Notes: generated by a model not told the origin, from the letters alone. Counted from the first letter of the stretch, positions 26,993 through 36,909 are shown. The stretch: DNA of 64,000 nucleotides from Shewanella polaris (GCF_006385555.1 NZ_CP041036.1:2480001-2544000); one strand, 5' to 3'. Numbers and translations are program-made.

Positions 26993-27220
26993 TTGGCCGA
27001 TGCCTAGTCAAAACTGATTTTAACTGAGCCGCAGCAACGCTTCACCAAAAGGTGAGCTTGTTAAAATTCAACTTATGTTAACCCCAGATTATGCAGGAAG
27101 GTCTAATTTTGAGCCAACAGATATGCAATACCAAATAATTTTTAAAAGTACGCGCACATATTCGATTTAGAACCCAGAGTTGACGAAATCCTGAGCAAAC
27201 TCTAACGGGACAACTGAGAT
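26993..27220. other. Non-coding stretch between attC 11 and a decayed gene
   Basis: About 230 bp with no feature recognised; the conserved non-coding segment present at attC 2, 6 and 8 is absent here apart from the first few bases (TTGGCCG). Confidence 0.4.
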
Positions 27221-27595
27221 TTACATTGGGAAGTGTTCATTTTCATATGATTCAACCAATGAAATCCATTTTTCAAGCTCATTACCTTTTGCGGTATTAG
27301 GTATTGCATCGAACAATCCCCCCCATTTTCTTTAAAGCTACACGATACTCATTATCAGAATTCAGCGACTTATCTTCGTAATAAGTAAGAATCTCATTTC
27401 CGATTGAAGCAGTATCAAGCCATGCAGCTAACTCATCAGGTATTGGTGCTGTTGCGTCACATTTAGAGAAATATATTGAGTTTAGTATTCTGCATTATCA
27501 ATTCTTCTCTTTGAATCGCAAACGATACAGTAGTCACTCTGTAGCATTACTAAAATTGGGTCAACTGAATATGTACTTAGTTTCCTATGTCTAAG
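27221..27595 (-). pseudogene. Decayed cassette gene with HigA-like C-terminal stretch
   Basis: Joining three minus-strand frames gives one protein: a first part ending CDSKRRIDNAEY, a second NSIYFSKCDATAPIPDEL ... YRVALKKMGG and a third LFDAIPNTAKGNELEKW ... ESYENEHFPM, ending at TAA (27221-27223). The last part resembles the segment of HigA-type antitoxins that runs ALKRIEELFDA ... YEEEHYP. One frameshift lies in a run of seven G (plus 27318-27324 as C), the other near 27490. The N-terminus is missing. The homology is by pattern only, but continuity of sense across both shifts shows a former gene. Confidence 0.6.
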
Positions 27596-27918
27596 CTACC
27601 CTGACACACTCGCACGGACATTTCCGAGTTAGAATTTTACCCCAAACATGTGAGTTTCGGATTAAAATTTCAATAGGTAAAGCCCCTCTTAAGAAGTTTG
27701 TTAGCAGCCAAATACGCAATGCTTAGATAAACATACATACTGCCATAAATACGATGCGAGCTACTTGATACATACGAAACAATGACTGATTACTAATGCT
27801 TAAACTAACTGATACTTTAATTTTCATATTTTCAATCCTGTTGTGAAAGTTAGAACAGGATAAGTAGTTCTATCCGCTACCAGACATGACACTAAAAACG
27901 AAAATTAGAAGAATAGTG
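27596..27918. other. Non-coding stretch
   Basis: About 320 bp. It contains a possible 34-codon minus-strand frame (MKIKVSVSLSISNQSLFRMY...) without a convincing ribosome-binding site, and the inverted pair TGACACT / AGTGTCA at 27887-27921 next to the following stop codon. Nothing else is recognised. Confidence 0.4.
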
Positions 27919-28707
27919 TCAGGGTGCCATTCTAATTACTTGCCTCTCAGTTAAATTTGGAGTGTCAAAAACCGTGGCTGTAGTAATCGTCACGATATCA
28001 CGCAAAGGTTGGCCTGTTTGATCTCTAAGCAATTGTGTCAACTTGCGAACAAAATAGCTACGTTTAGCATTTGGATGATTCGGTTTATCCAACTTCACTG
28101 ATGTTGAAGATTTAGCACCAGCGAAGCCTATATCATCATCTGAGTCCGTTTTAGCTATGTCGGATAAAGCATCACTCAACAATTTAGGCAATAGATCTGG
28201 CCATGACTCATAAAATGGTTTCGTTTTCTTATGTTGTTCTGGATCTGTCGCTGGATCTAGTATTTTGAAAGAGTGCGCTAGGACACTGCCGAGCATGTGC
28301 TTTTGTCTCTTTACCAAGTATTGCTCCTGATAGATACGATCATAAGCACTATGCTGAACTAGTTGTTTTAACTTTAACGCGGTTTCCCTAACCTCAATTA
28401 GCCAAATAGAGTATTCCTTGGGAGTGAGGTTGTAGGGTTTCATATCCAAGAACAACAAGGAACGCTGCACCATTGAACAAAACAGTGTGGGTTTAATATT
28501 GTACTTTGGTAACCGCTCCCACACACTTTTCATATCTTCATAAGTTAGAAGACGATCCAATACATCAGCATCGTCAGTTTCAGGCTCAAGCATAGGAAAT
28601 TTATGATACCAACATTCTACTTCAGTAGCTTTTTCTTCCCACTCAGCTATGACTGATGTAGGTGCCCATTTGGGGAAATTGGGTCTTTTGATTCTAAAGT
28701 TTGACAT
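27919..28707 (-). CDS. Conserved-looking cytoplasmic protein of unknown function
   Basis: 262 residues, no signal peptide or TM helix, mainly helical in the first 150 residues, with a Ser/Asp-rich linker (KTDSDDDIGFAG) and a basic C-terminal domain (KRSYFVRKLTQLLRDQTGQ). I do not recognise the family. It starts 37 bp inside attC-like site 12 and so could be the promoter-proximal cassette of the minus-strand array, but no attC follows its stop directly. Confidence 0.65.
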   Translation of the reverse strand: MSNFRIKRPNFPKWAPTSVIAEWEEKATEVECWYHKFPMLEPETDDADVLDRLLTYEDMKSVWERLPKYNIKPTLFCSMVQRSLLFLDMKPYNLTPKEYSIWLIEVRETALKLKQLVQHSAYDRIYQEQYLVKRQKHMLGSVLAHSFKILDPATDPEQHKKTKPFYESWPDLLPKLLSDALSDIAKTDSDDDIGFAGAKSSTSVKLDKPNHPNAKRSYFVRKLTQLLRDQTGQPLRDIVTITTATVFDTPNLTERQVIRMAP

Positions 28708-28743
28708 AGTTTCTCTAAGATTTGACCAAATACTATAATTGGC

Positions 28744-28799
28744 GGTTAACGCCCCGTTGAGCCAACTGTTATTTGTCCTGCTTGAACGGCTTGTGTACG
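28744..28799 (-). repeat. attC-like site 12 (array end)
   Basis: 56 bp, minus strand: AAGCCGTTCAAGC (L'') and GGCTCAACGGGGCGTTAACC (L' and R') pair. The R'' box is degenerate (GTACACA region). The CGGGGCGTTA ending is typical of attC. It is the outermost site on the side where an attI and intI would be expected, yet neither is present. Confidence 0.45.
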
Positions 28800-29028
28800 C
28801 CCAGCATGATCATGAACTAATGAGGAGCACTTGTTTATGATATGAGCATTCAGCGTTAATACCTTCAAACCCTATTGGAAAACATACCCACTCATCGCTA
28901 TCGCCATAAAACTATAAGGTCCATTATCCTGAATCGCGATTGGTACTAAAGAGTTAGATAAGTCATTGTATTAAGATTACAAAAGAAGCACACTTATAAC
29001 ATAATTTGATTGTTATCACGGAACGAAA
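28800..29028. other. Divergent gap before the SIR2 gene
   Basis: About 230 bp between the end of the cassette array and the plus-strand SIR2-HerA pair. It must contain the promoter of that pair; a possible -10 box CATAAT lies near 29001. No integron integrase remnant was seen. Confidence 0.35.
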
Positions 29029-30294
29029 ATGAGTAAATTTATCTTCCAAGGCAGTAGCCCTATATCTGAAAAAGACTTTAAAAGTCATTTAGGCTCTTTG
29101 TGCCAATTAGAAAACATAGGTGTCCTTCTAGGTGCTGGTGCATCAGCAGGATGTGGTGGTATGACAATGAAAGGTGTATGGCTTGATGCAATAAGCAGCT
29201 CAACTAGCATAGTCAATGATTTACTCTACTTTAACCTCATAACTCAAGAAAATATCACTAATCAAGATGTAAATGTTGAGCAACTTTTAGACCAAGTAAC
29301 TCAATATTTATCGGTTTACAAAAAAATGGCACCATTAAATGACGACTCTGCTCTAGAGTTTCGACCAGTTACGCGACTTCAAAAAATTCTCCTTTGTTTA
29401 TATCAATCAGTAACTAAAGCTGCACTGTTGGTAGAACGAGAATCTTTTGGGAATGAGAACTTAGGATCTCAAGAACAATTCAAATATCATCGAGAACTGC
29501 TTGAAAAATTAATTTCAAATCGCCAGCCAGGTCAAGCCGCTCCGATGCTATTTACCACCAACTATGATCTCTCCTTAGAGTGGGCTGCTGAAGAAATAGG
29601 CATTCAACTTGTGAATGGATTTTCAGGGCTTCACACAAGAACTTTTCAACCTCAAAATTTTGACTTGAGCTTTAGAAACGTCAATGCAAAAGGTGAGGCC
29701 AGATTTGGGCACTATCATGCCTATTTGCATAAACTGCATGGCTCCCTGTCTTGGGTTCAAGAACATGACAGTGATATTAAAGAGATCCCTTCAGCTCTAG
29801 CGAAGAGCCGTTATATTGATCCATTGCTAAATGGTGAACCTGTATATGATAAGCAATTCTTAATTTATCCTGGTGCCAATAAATATCACCACACAATCGG
29901 TTTTGTATACGGTGAGATGTTTCGCAGGTTTAGTGAGTTCCTATCAAAACCTCAAACAGCCATTTTTGTAAATGGATATGGCTTTGGTGACTATCATATC
30001 AATCGAATAATTCTTGGGGCTCTTCTCAATCCTTCACTACATATTGTTATTTTCTATCCTGATCTGGATACAATATCGACAGATACAGCTAAATTAAACG
30101 AAGCACAAAAATGCATCAAAAAACTTAAATCACTGTCATTAAACCAAATTACAATTGTTGGCGGAGATTACAAGGCCTACTTCAATTCATTTGTTAAATA
30201 TATTCCAAAGCCTGTGTTATTCCCTAGAGATACTTCCACACAAGATCTTGTAGCCGCAATTAATGATTTAGTTCAAAGTGGCAATCAGATATGA
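29029..30294 (+). CDS. SIR2-family NADase-like protein of a SIR2-HerA (Nezha-like) defence pair
   Basis: 421 residues with a SIR2-type NAD-binding fold: GVLLGAGASAGCGG (31-44), FTTNYDLSLEW (175-185) and LHKLHGSLSW (233-242) carrying the catalytic-type Asn (178) and His (237 region). A late NGYGFGDYHIN block matches the C-terminal NAD-pocket region seen in bacterial SIR2 defence proteins. Its TGA overlaps the ATG of the downstream HerA-like gene (ATGA). Paired SIR2 and HerA proteins form anti-phage complexes that deplete NAD (the Nezha / SIR2-HerA system); this assignment is by gene pair and motifs. Confidence 0.85.
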   Translation: MSKFIFQGSSPISEKDFKSHLGSLCQLENIGVLLGAGASAGCGGMTMKGVWLDAISSSTSIVNDLLYFNLITQENITNQDVNVEQLLDQVTQYLSVYKKMAPLNDDSALEFRPVTRLQKILLCLYQSVTKAALLVERESFGNENLGSQEQFKYHRELLEKLISNRQPGQAAPMLFTTNYDLSLEWAAEEIGIQLVNGFSGLHTRTFQPQNFDLSFRNVNAKGEARFGHYHAYLHKLHGSLSWVQEHDSDIKEIPSALAKSRYIDPLLNGEPVYDKQFLIYPGANKYHHTIGFVYGEMFRRFSEFLSKPQTAIFVNGYGFGDYHINRIILGALLNPSLHIVIFYPDLDTISTDTAKLNEAQKCIKKLKSLSLNQITIVGGDYKAYFNSFVKYIPKPVLFPRDTSTQDLVAAINDLVQSGNQI

Positions 30295-32110
30295 GCATAG
30301 AAACAGTCGACTCCATTGGGTATGTTGTAGCTCTTGAAGGAACAAAAATTCGCATAAACTTACTTGAGGGACACAAAGGGAAATTAGCCTCTCACAGACG
30401 GGGAGTAAGTTCTGTCTCTCAACCTGGTGATTTAATCGGATTAGATGCAGGTACTAACCTTGTTATTGCTAGAGTCACTGACATGGCATTTGTTGACCCA
30501 GACAAGGCTCACTCTTCTAATGTCGGTACAATGAATGTAACAGATACCCCTCTAAGGCAACTCATTGCATATTCTGTTGGCTATGTATTTCTGGAGGGTG
30601 AAACTCGAAAATTTATACCCGAAAACTGGAAATTACCAACATTAGGAGCAAAAGCGATTCCCCTGTCGAGCGACTATCTAGAAACTATTTATGGCGTAAA
30701 TGAAGATGAAAAAGACTCCACTATTGAACTAGGGCGAGACTCAAGAACTAAAACGACGAGGATCAATGCTGGTCTCAACTCTCTACTTTCTAGACATTTG
30801 GCTGTTCTTGGTAGTACTGGTTATGGAAAATCAAATTTTAATGCACTGTTATCACAAAGAATACGTGAAAAATTTAAAAAATCTAGACTCGTTATTTTCG
30901 ATATAAATGGTGAATATGCTGATGCATTTATTGGTCAAAAACGAGTGAAAGAAACCATTTTGGGTAGTACTCCATCTTCTACAACTAGTTCAGTTATATT
31001 TGAACCTGTGCCGGCACCTCCTATTTTTGACGGTAAATACCCAACCTATCATAAAATACCCTATCAGGCTTTGGGTTATGCTGGGTTAATCAAGTTGTTA
31101 AGGCCAAGCGACAAGACACAGTTACCTGCATTACGAAACGCTCTTAAATCTCTTCATATGGTTACTGTTGGAAGTGATAAAGATACTAGCTGGACAGGTA
31201 CACAAGATAAATGGTTTCAACTTGTAGATGATTGCAGGCAAGAGGAACAAGAGAATCTTGGTTATTGGCTTGGGCAATTAAGGTCTAACCTTATAGCTCC
31301 AGCCTCTGTTTGGCCCCCGTTTAAATCACTGTCAGCTTTAGTTTCTGAATTCGGTTCCATTGCATATGATTCTAGAAATGGTGGAAAAAGTAAAGGGATG
31401 CATTTAATTTCAGTAATGTTCTGCCATTAGTCAAAATTATCCAACAGCTTTCTGAAGATGATCGATTTAAGGAAGTTGTGGATCTAAATGGTGGACAAGA
31501 ATTAACAGTCTCTGATATGTGGAGAAAAGAAATCGAACAAGAAGTCGATTATATTTTTGGTAAAAAATCGGGGGAACTACAAGATTGGGATGTTCATATC
31601 ATTAATTTAAAGAATATAGCTGACGATCATTCTCCAATGATTTTAGGTTCACTTTTAGAAATGTACTCTGATGTATTATTTAAAAGAGGCCAAGATCAGA
31701 ATTATCCAACCATGCTTCTTTTAGAGGAAGCCCATCACTACCTTAGAGATCCCTTCGCAGAAGAAGGAACTCAGCTTAAAGCATACGAAAGGCTAGCAAA
31801 AGAAGGGCGCAAATTTAATTGCTCTTTACTTGTTAGTACCCAACGCCCCTCAGAGCTATCTTCCACAGTGCTGGCCATGTGTTCAAATTGGATCTCACTG
31901 CGCTTAACTAATGAACGTGACATCAATGCATTAAGACACGCGATAGAAAATGGTAACGAACATACTCTAAGTGAAATCTCTGGTTTACCTAGAGGCGATG
32001 CTATTGGTTTCGGGTCTGCATTCAATATACCTGTTAGATTTACGATTGATAAAGCGGAGCCTAGCCCTAAGTCTTCAGATGCTGCATTTGCTTCTATATG
32101 GTCGACATAA
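30291..32110 (+). pseudogene. HerA/FtsK-type ATPase with a frameshift (partner of SIR2)
   Basis: Frame 1 (30291-31430) has an N-terminal HAS-barrel-like domain and Walker A GSTGYGKS (174-181) and ends early at TAG 31428. A second frame resumes sense from about 31394 (DAFNFSNVLPLVKIIQQLSE...) and carries Walker B MLLLEEAHHYL and the sensor block LLVSTQRPSEL, ending at 32110. A single-base deletion between about 31383 and 31403, near runs of A and G, explains the break. The restored protein would be about 606 residues, the normal size for HerA-like partners. It may be a true inactivating mutation or a sequencing error in a homopolymer. Confidence 0.85.
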
Positions 32111-32349
32111 ATTATTTTGATATATTAATTCGGATGACGATTAAGGAGTCAGTCACTAGATGGAAAGATAAGAGGGTTTGCACTATCGTTATGTGAGTGA
32201 GTCACCATAATCATATAGCAAAGTGTATTTAAGGATAAATGGTCTTTTAGGATTTTCTACACTATTAATGCAAAGATAAAACTTCACTAAACAACGCTTT
32301 GACAATTATCAGCTACGCTTTACGAAGTAAATCGTTACAAGGATGTAAA

Positions 32350-32628
32350 ATGCTAAATTTGGAAGATATTTCATCAGATCCGATTAAAATCCGTCAACAC
32401 AAGCGCCGTTTTCACTATCTGCAATTCCTGTATTTATTTTTAGTTTTTAGTGTCGGCATTACAGAGATGGTTTTTTTCTTTTCACCATTACCTGGATGTG
32501 TAGCAGTTACGATTGCTTACCTTTTTCGCTATATCAATAAACCAATATTCCCAGCAAAAGCATGGAAAATTCTCAAAGTAACGATATTCTGTTTAATGGC
32601 AGCTTCGTTGGGTTTCACTAATGTATAA
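32350..32628 (+). CDS. Small membrane protein of unknown function
   Basis: 92 residues from ATG 32350, preceded by AAGGA; a longer frame upstream (from 32299) lacks a ribosome-binding site. There are three hydrophobic segments (about 25-45, 48-62, 72-88) separated by short basic loops (KIRQHKRRFHY, RYINKPIFPAKAWK). Family not recognised. It is the last gene before the core chromosome resumes. Confidence 0.6.
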   Translation: MLNLEDISSDPIKIRQHKRRFHYLQFLYLFLVFSVGITEMVFFFSPLPGCVAVTIAYLFRYINKPIFPAKAWKILKVTIFCLMAASLGFTNV

Positions 32629-32968
32629 ATGTCGTAGGCAAAGCCCGTGCAGTATTTCTAAGACTCGAGGAATACAGTAAATAAATCATAAGGATTTAGC
32701 GATCCGTTTTGCAAGCGGTCCATATGAACTCACTTCATACTTACTTATAACTAGAGAGCCTTTTTGTAAAGGATTTTCGAGTTTAAATCACATCAAATAT
32801 TCACTTAAAAGGTTACTCTTACAAAATGAATATTTTTTGTAATGGATTTAGGTTACGCTAAGACCCATATCTCTCAATAGGAAAGGTGTTCGCTTACCTA
32901 AATAGCATGTGGGTTAATGATATTGTCAATATAATGCGCGTTTAAAGATAAAGTATACCCAGAAGATT
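32629..32968. other. Non-coding junction between accessory region and core
   Basis: About 340 bp without an ORF of note. A TATAAT box lies at 32930-32935 shortly before a strong hairpin terminator, see the terminator at 32969. Confidence 0.4.
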
Positions 32969-33003
32969 AACCCCAAAGCACCGAAGGCACTTTGGGGTTT
33001 TAT
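32969..33003 (+). terminator. Strong Rho-independent terminator
   Basis: AACCCCAAAG / CTTTGGGGTT form a 10-bp stem around an inner CAC-CGAAGG-CA loop, followed by TTTT. It faces the plus strand. The nearest upstream plus-strand gene ends 340 bp earlier, so it may instead close a short untranslated transcript starting near 32942. Confidence 0.7.
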
Positions 33004-33093
33004 ATCAATGTATTGGATGATAACTCATCAATTAATATCCAATACATTTATCATATCGTAAATCTCATTAAACTATCTATTTTTTGCTGGTGC

Positions 33094-33177
33094 TTAAAAC
33101 ATCGACACAAAAAATGCACTAAAACAAATCGCAATAACAACAGTAGTACCTAATGCCATTTTTAATTCTGTATTCAT
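33094..33177 (-). CDS. YnhF-like 27-residue membrane peptide
   Basis: The peptide MNTELKMALGTTVVIAICFS continues AFFVSMF and stops at TAA (33094-33096). A GGAGG ribosome-binding site lies seven bases before the ATG. It is a single TM helix with a short acidic/basic N-terminus, and it aligns with the E. coli small membrane protein YnhF (start MSTDLKFSLVTTIIV) at most of the first 15 positions: M-T-LK-L-TT. The role of YnhF is not established. It is too short for routine gene callers and divergent from gloA. Confidence 0.8.
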   Translation of the reverse strand: MNTELKMALGTTVVIAICFSAFFVSMF

Positions 33178-33405
33178 TTTCTTGCCTCCAAATGGGTATA
33201 ACGTAATAATAACGCTTTAAGCTAATTTACCCAAAAATTAACCTAATAAATGTGAGCCATAGCAAAATATAATCAATATCTATTCAAGATTAATCGATGG
33301 CAGTTGATCTTTGAGGGCTTAAGTTTTTACCAATCAGTACAGCAAAACTTTTCATTGTCATCTGAGCTTGTTAAAGTCAGATAAATTTTTATAAGAGAGC
33401 AAATC

Positions 33406-33816
33406 ATGTCGCAATTACTTCATACGATGATCCGTGTAGGCAACCTAGAACGTAGCATTCAATTTTATACTCAAGTGATGGGAATGAAGCTACTTCGTCA
33501 ATCTGAAAACGCTGAATACAAGTACACTCTTGCCTTTGTTGGTTTTGGTGAGGAAACAACTGGCCAAGCCGTTATCGAGTTAACTTATAATTGGGGTGTC
33601 GATACCTATGATTTAGGCAATGGCTTTGGACATTTAGCCATTGGCGAAGAAGACATTTATGCTCGTTGCGATGCCATTGCAGCCGCTGGCGGCAAAATTA
33701 CTCGCGCTCCAGGCCCTGTGGCGGGTGGTAAAACTGAAATTGCCTTCGTTGAAGATCCAGATGGATACAAAATTGAGTTAATTCAAAAGAGTTCAGCAAC
33801 TGAAGCGTTAGGTTAA
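33406..33816 (+). CDS. gloA: Lactoylglutathione lyase (glyoxalase I)
   Basis: 136 residues, the size of the bacterial Ni-dependent enzyme. Metal ligands of the betaalpha-betabetabeta fold are visible: His6 in [14 protein letters not shown], Glu in VIELTYNWG, His in GFGHLAIG, and the final Glu in YKIELIQ. It converts the methylglyoxal-glutathione hemithioacetal to lactoylglutathione in the cytoplasm. A bidirectional terminator follows and separates it from the convergent ruvB. Confidence 0.97.
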   Translation: MSQLLHTMIRVGNLERSIQFYTQVMGMKLLRQSENAEYKYTLAFVGFGEETTGQAVIELTYNWGVDTYDLGNGFGHLAIGEEDIYARCDAIAAAGGKITRAPGPVAGGKTEIAFVEDPDGYKIELIQKSSATEALG

Positions 33817-33864
33817 TTCATTTAAGCGGTAAACTTAAGCCTATTATTAAACTAGCAATAAACA

Positions 33865-33890
33865 ATAAAACCAGCGAAAGCTGGTTTTAT
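33865..33890. terminator. Bidirectional terminator between gloA and ruvB
   Basis: A perfect 11-bp stem ATAAAACCAGC / GCTGGTTTTAT with a GAAA tetraloop, with T-rich tails on both strands. It serves the converging gloA and ruvB transcripts. Confidence 0.9.
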
Positions 33891-33976
33891 TTTACTGGGT
33901 AGCTCGACATTAGTCCCTAGTTCAAATCAATAAGACATTGTCATCAAACTAAAATGAGTAATACAAGGCAATATGC

Positions 33977-34981
33977 CTATTCAGGCTTAACCAAACTAAA
34001 ATGCTCATATGCCCTTTGGGAGGCAATACGACCTCTTGGCGTGCGTTGGATAAACCCTTGTTGAATTAAAAAAGGTTCCAATACATCCTCAATCGTATCT
34101 CTATCTTCACCAATAGCTGCAGCGAGGTTGTCTAATCCTACTGGGCCACCCATAAATTTATCTATAATAGCCAATAACAATTTTCTATCTAAGTAATCAA
34201 AACCTTGTTCATCAACATCGAGCAAATCAAGCGCATATTCAGCGACTTTTTGGGTCACTTTACCATCATGTTTTACTTCCGCGTAGTCACGTACCCGACG
34301 TAATAAACGATTAGCAATACGAGGGGTTCCCCGTGAGCGTTTAGCGATCTCAATCGCCCCTTGCTCATCAACCTCAAGCTCCATCACCTTAGCTGAACGT
34401 GTCACAATTGTAGTGAGATCTTTCACATTGTAAAATTCTAACCGCAATGGGATACCAAAACGCGCACGCAATGGCGACGTTAGCGCCCCAGCACGAGTTG
34501 TGGCACCAATAAGCGTAAATGGCGGTAAATCTAATTTAATCGAACGTGCAGCTGGACCTTCACCAATCATAATATCAAGTTGGTAATCTTCCATCGCCGG
34601 ATAAAGGATCTCTTCTACTACAGGGCTTAAACGATGAATTTCATCGATAAAGAGTACATCGCCCTCTTCAAGGTTAGTCAACAAGGCAGCTAAATCGCCG
34701 GCCTTTTCAAGCACGGGTCCAGAAGTAGATTTAATATTGACGCCCATTTCATTGGCTACAATCATCGCTAAGGTGGTTTTACCTAAACCTGGAGGGCCAA
34801 AAATCAACATATGGTCAAGGGCTTCACGACGATTTATCGCAGCTTGAATAAAAATCTTAAGCTGAGCTCGAGTATCATCTTGACCGGTATATTCATCCAA
34901 CATTTTAGGACGCATAGCACGATCTATAAGTTCATCTTGACCTTGTTCCTGCGGCTGAATTAAACGATCAGCTTCAATCAT
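33977..34981 (-). CDS. ruvB: Holliday junction branch migration ATPase RuvB
   Basis: 334 residues. AAA+ Walker [11 protein letters not shown] (about 61-70), Walker [11 protein letters not shown], sensor 1 IGATTRAG and the C-terminal winged helix ([10 protein letters not shown]) are all present. RuvB hexamers drive branch migration with RuvA. Last gene of the aspS-yebC-ruvC-ruvA-ruvB block, 32 bp after ruvA. Confidence 0.98.
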   Translation of the reverse strand: MIEADRLIQPQEQGQDELIDRAMRPKMLDEYTGQDDTRAQLKIFIQAAINRREALDHMLIFGPPGLGKTTLAMIVANEMGVNIKSTSGPVLEKAGDLAALLTNLEEGDVLFIDEIHRLSPVVEEILYPAMEDYQLDIMIGEGPAARSIKLDLPPFTLIGATTRAGALTSPLRARFGIPLRLEFYNVKDLTTIVTRSAKVMELEVDEQGAIEIAKRSRGTPRIANRLLRRVRDYAEVKHDGKVTQKVAEYALDLLDVDEQGFDYLDRKLLLAIIDKFMGGPVGLDNLAAAIGEDRDTIEDVLEPFLIQQGFIQRTPRGRIASQRAYEHFSLVKPE

Positions 34982-35013
34982 TATTATGGACCCTGTTTAT
35001 GAATATCATTTAT

Positions 35014-35631
35014 TTATAACATTGATTTTAAGGCAGCTTTAATTAAGGTTTCAGAACTCATACCTTCTTTGAAAGCTGCTGCCACTGATTTACTGGCTTG
35101 CGCAGGTTTATAACCTAATGATAATAAAGCTGAAATAGCATCTTCTTCAGCACTGTCTTCAACAATAGCCGGAGTATAATTACTCTGCAGCATAAATTCG
35201 CGTTCTGTACCAGCAGAGGCTTCAAGCAAGCTTTTAAGTTTATCACGCATTTCTATCACTAAACGTTCAGCGGTTTTCTTACCCACACCAGGTAGCTTAA
35301 CTAAGGTGGCAATGTCATCGCGTTCGACACATGACATAAATTCTGATGCTGTCATACCCGATAGAATCGTTAATGCTAACTTGGGCCCAACACCATTCGT
35401 TTTAATTAATAAGCGAAATAATGCACGCTCTTGTTTAGTGATAAAACCATAAAGCAACTGAGCGTCTTCACGTACCACAAAATGGGTAAATAACATCGTA
35501 GTTTGATTTAACCCAGGTAGTTCATAGAAGCTAGTCATAGGTACTTGCAACTCATAACCGACACCATTGACATCAATCACAACTTCAGGCGCTTGTTTTT
35601 CAACTAATATTCCGCTTAGACGACCTATCAT
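35014..35631 (-). CDS. ruvA: Holliday junction DNA-binding protein RuvA
   Basis: 205 residues: N-terminal OB fold ([12 protein letters not shown]), tandem helix-hairpin-helix motifs ([10 protein letters not shown] and [12 protein letters not shown]), flexible linker and the C-terminal RuvB-contacting domain ([14 protein letters not shown]). The ATG overlaps the ruvC stop by four bases (ATGA), so translation is coupled. Confidence 0.98.
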   Translation of the reverse strand: MIGRLSGILVEKQAPEVVIDVNGVGYELQVPMTSFYELPGLNQTTMLFTHFVVREDAQLLYGFITKQERALFRLLIKTNGVGPKLALTILSGMTASEFMSCVERDDIATLVKLPGVGKKTAERLVIEMRDKLKSLLEASAGTEREFMLQSNYTPAIVEDSAEEDAISALLSLGYKPAQASKSVAAAFKEGMSSETLIKAALKSML

Positions 35632-36149
35632 TTGTATCTTCCATATGTTCTGCTGCTAGCTTTACCGCCCATGGCAATAAGGCTTTGATAAGTATGAAAA
35701 TGGCAAATTGCTACCCCTAATGCATCTGCGGCATCCGCTTGTGGTGATGCAGGTAGCTTTAACAATTGCTTAATCATGTGTTGCACTTGCGTTTTTTGAG
35801 CTCGACCTGTGCCAACTACAGCACTTTTTATCTGGGTTGCGCTATATTCAGCAACAGGCAACCCCGCACATGTTGCCGCGACAATGGCTGCGCCGCGAGC
35901 TTGGCCCAATTTAAGGGCTGAGTCGGCATTTTTTGCCATAAATACCCGTTCAATGGCAAACTCATCTGGCTGATATTGTGTAATAATTTCGCATAAGCCT
36001 GCATAAATTTGTTGTAAACGTTGTGGTAACTCATCGGCTGATGTTCGGATGCAACCACTACCAAGGTAAATCTGTTGACGGCCTTGGCATTGAATAACAC
36101 CATAGCCAGTAATACGGGAACCAGGATCAACCCCTAAAATGATCGCCAT
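35628..36149 (-). CDS. ruvC: Holliday junction resolvase RuvC
   Basis: 173 residues. The four acidic active-site residues are visible: D in GVDPGSR (residue 7), E in FAIERVF, and the D pair in the C-terminal [11 protein letters not shown]. It cleaves Holliday junctions with RuvAB. It sits seven bases after yebC and overlaps ruvA. Confidence 0.98.
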   Translation of the reverse strand: MAIILGVDPGSRITGYGVIQCQGRQQIYLGSGCIRTSADELPQRLQQIYAGLCEIITQYQPDEFAIERVFMAKNADSALKLGQARGAAIVAATCAGLPVAEYSATQIKSAVVGTGRAQKTQVQHMIKQLLKLPASPQADAADALGVAICHFHTYQSLIAMGGKASSRTYGRYK

Positions 36150-36156
36150 TGATGCC

Positions 36157-36909
36157 TCATTCGTTATCTAACGCTTGCATAACATCATCAGAAATCTCAG
36201 CATTATGATATACCTCTTGTACATCATCATGGTCTTCTAAGGTATCGATTAAACGTAAAAATTTCTCAGCAGTTTTAGCGTCGAGCTCAGCTTTTAATGA
36301 GGCAATCATAGTCACTTCAGCATTAACAGATTCAAAACAAGCGCTATCAAGTGCATCTTTCACTTTGCCAAATGCATCTGGAGTGGTAAAAACATCAGTT
36401 GAACCATCTTCGTGGGTGATAACATCTTCTGCACCAGCTTCTAACGCACTGTCGATTAAACTATCTTCATCAGTGTCGGTGTCGTAGGAAATAATGCCAG
36501 ATTTAGTAAACAAATATGCCACCGAACCATCGGTGCCTAAATTGCCACCCGACTTATTAAAGGCATTGCGAACACCAGAAACAGTACGATTACGATTATC
36601 TGTCATGGTTTCAACCATGACAGCTGTACCACCTGGGCCATAGCCTTCATAAATAATGGTTTCTAATTGCTGCCCATCCATTTCACCAGCCCCACGTTTA
36701 ATGGCTCGTTCTACGGTGTCGCGGGTCATATTATTTGATAAGGATTTATCAATTGCAGCGCGTAATCGGGGATTGGAATCAGCATCAGAACCGCCTTCGC
36801 GAGCAGCTACTGTCAGTTCTCGAATAAATTTAGTGAACAATTTACCGCGTTTAGCATCTTGTGCTGCTTTACGATGCTTAATATTGTCCCATTTGCTGTG
36901 TCCTGCCAT
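36157..36909 (-). CDS. yebC: YebC/PmpR family protein
   Basis: 250 residues with the family signature start [34 protein letters not shown] and the acidic C-terminal domain. YebC-family proteins are described as regulators or as translation factors relieving proline-rich stalling. It precedes ruvC closely, as in many gammaproteobacteria, and is separated from aspS by a terminator. Confidence 0.95.
   Translation of the reverse strand: MAGHSKWDNIKHRKAAQDAKRGKLFTKFIRELTVAAREGGSDADSNPRLRAAIDKSLSNNMTRDTVERAIKRGAGEMDGQQLETIIYEGYGPGGTAVMVETMTDNRNRTVSGVRNAFNKSGGNLGTDGSVAYLFTKSGIISYDTDTDEDSLIDSALEAGAEDVITHEDGSTDVFTTPDAFGKVKDALDSACFESVNAEVTMIASLKAELDAKTAEKFLRLIDTLEDHDDVQEVYHNAEISDDVMQALDNE

Noticed and set aside
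15274..28799. Vibrio-type superintegron with its integrase
   Set aside because: No integron integrase or attI is present in the window; the sites are also of mixed sub-families rather than near-identical.
35828..36130. 100-codon minus-strand frame within ruvC
   Set aside because: Alternative frame of a well-conserved gene without its own ribosome-binding site.
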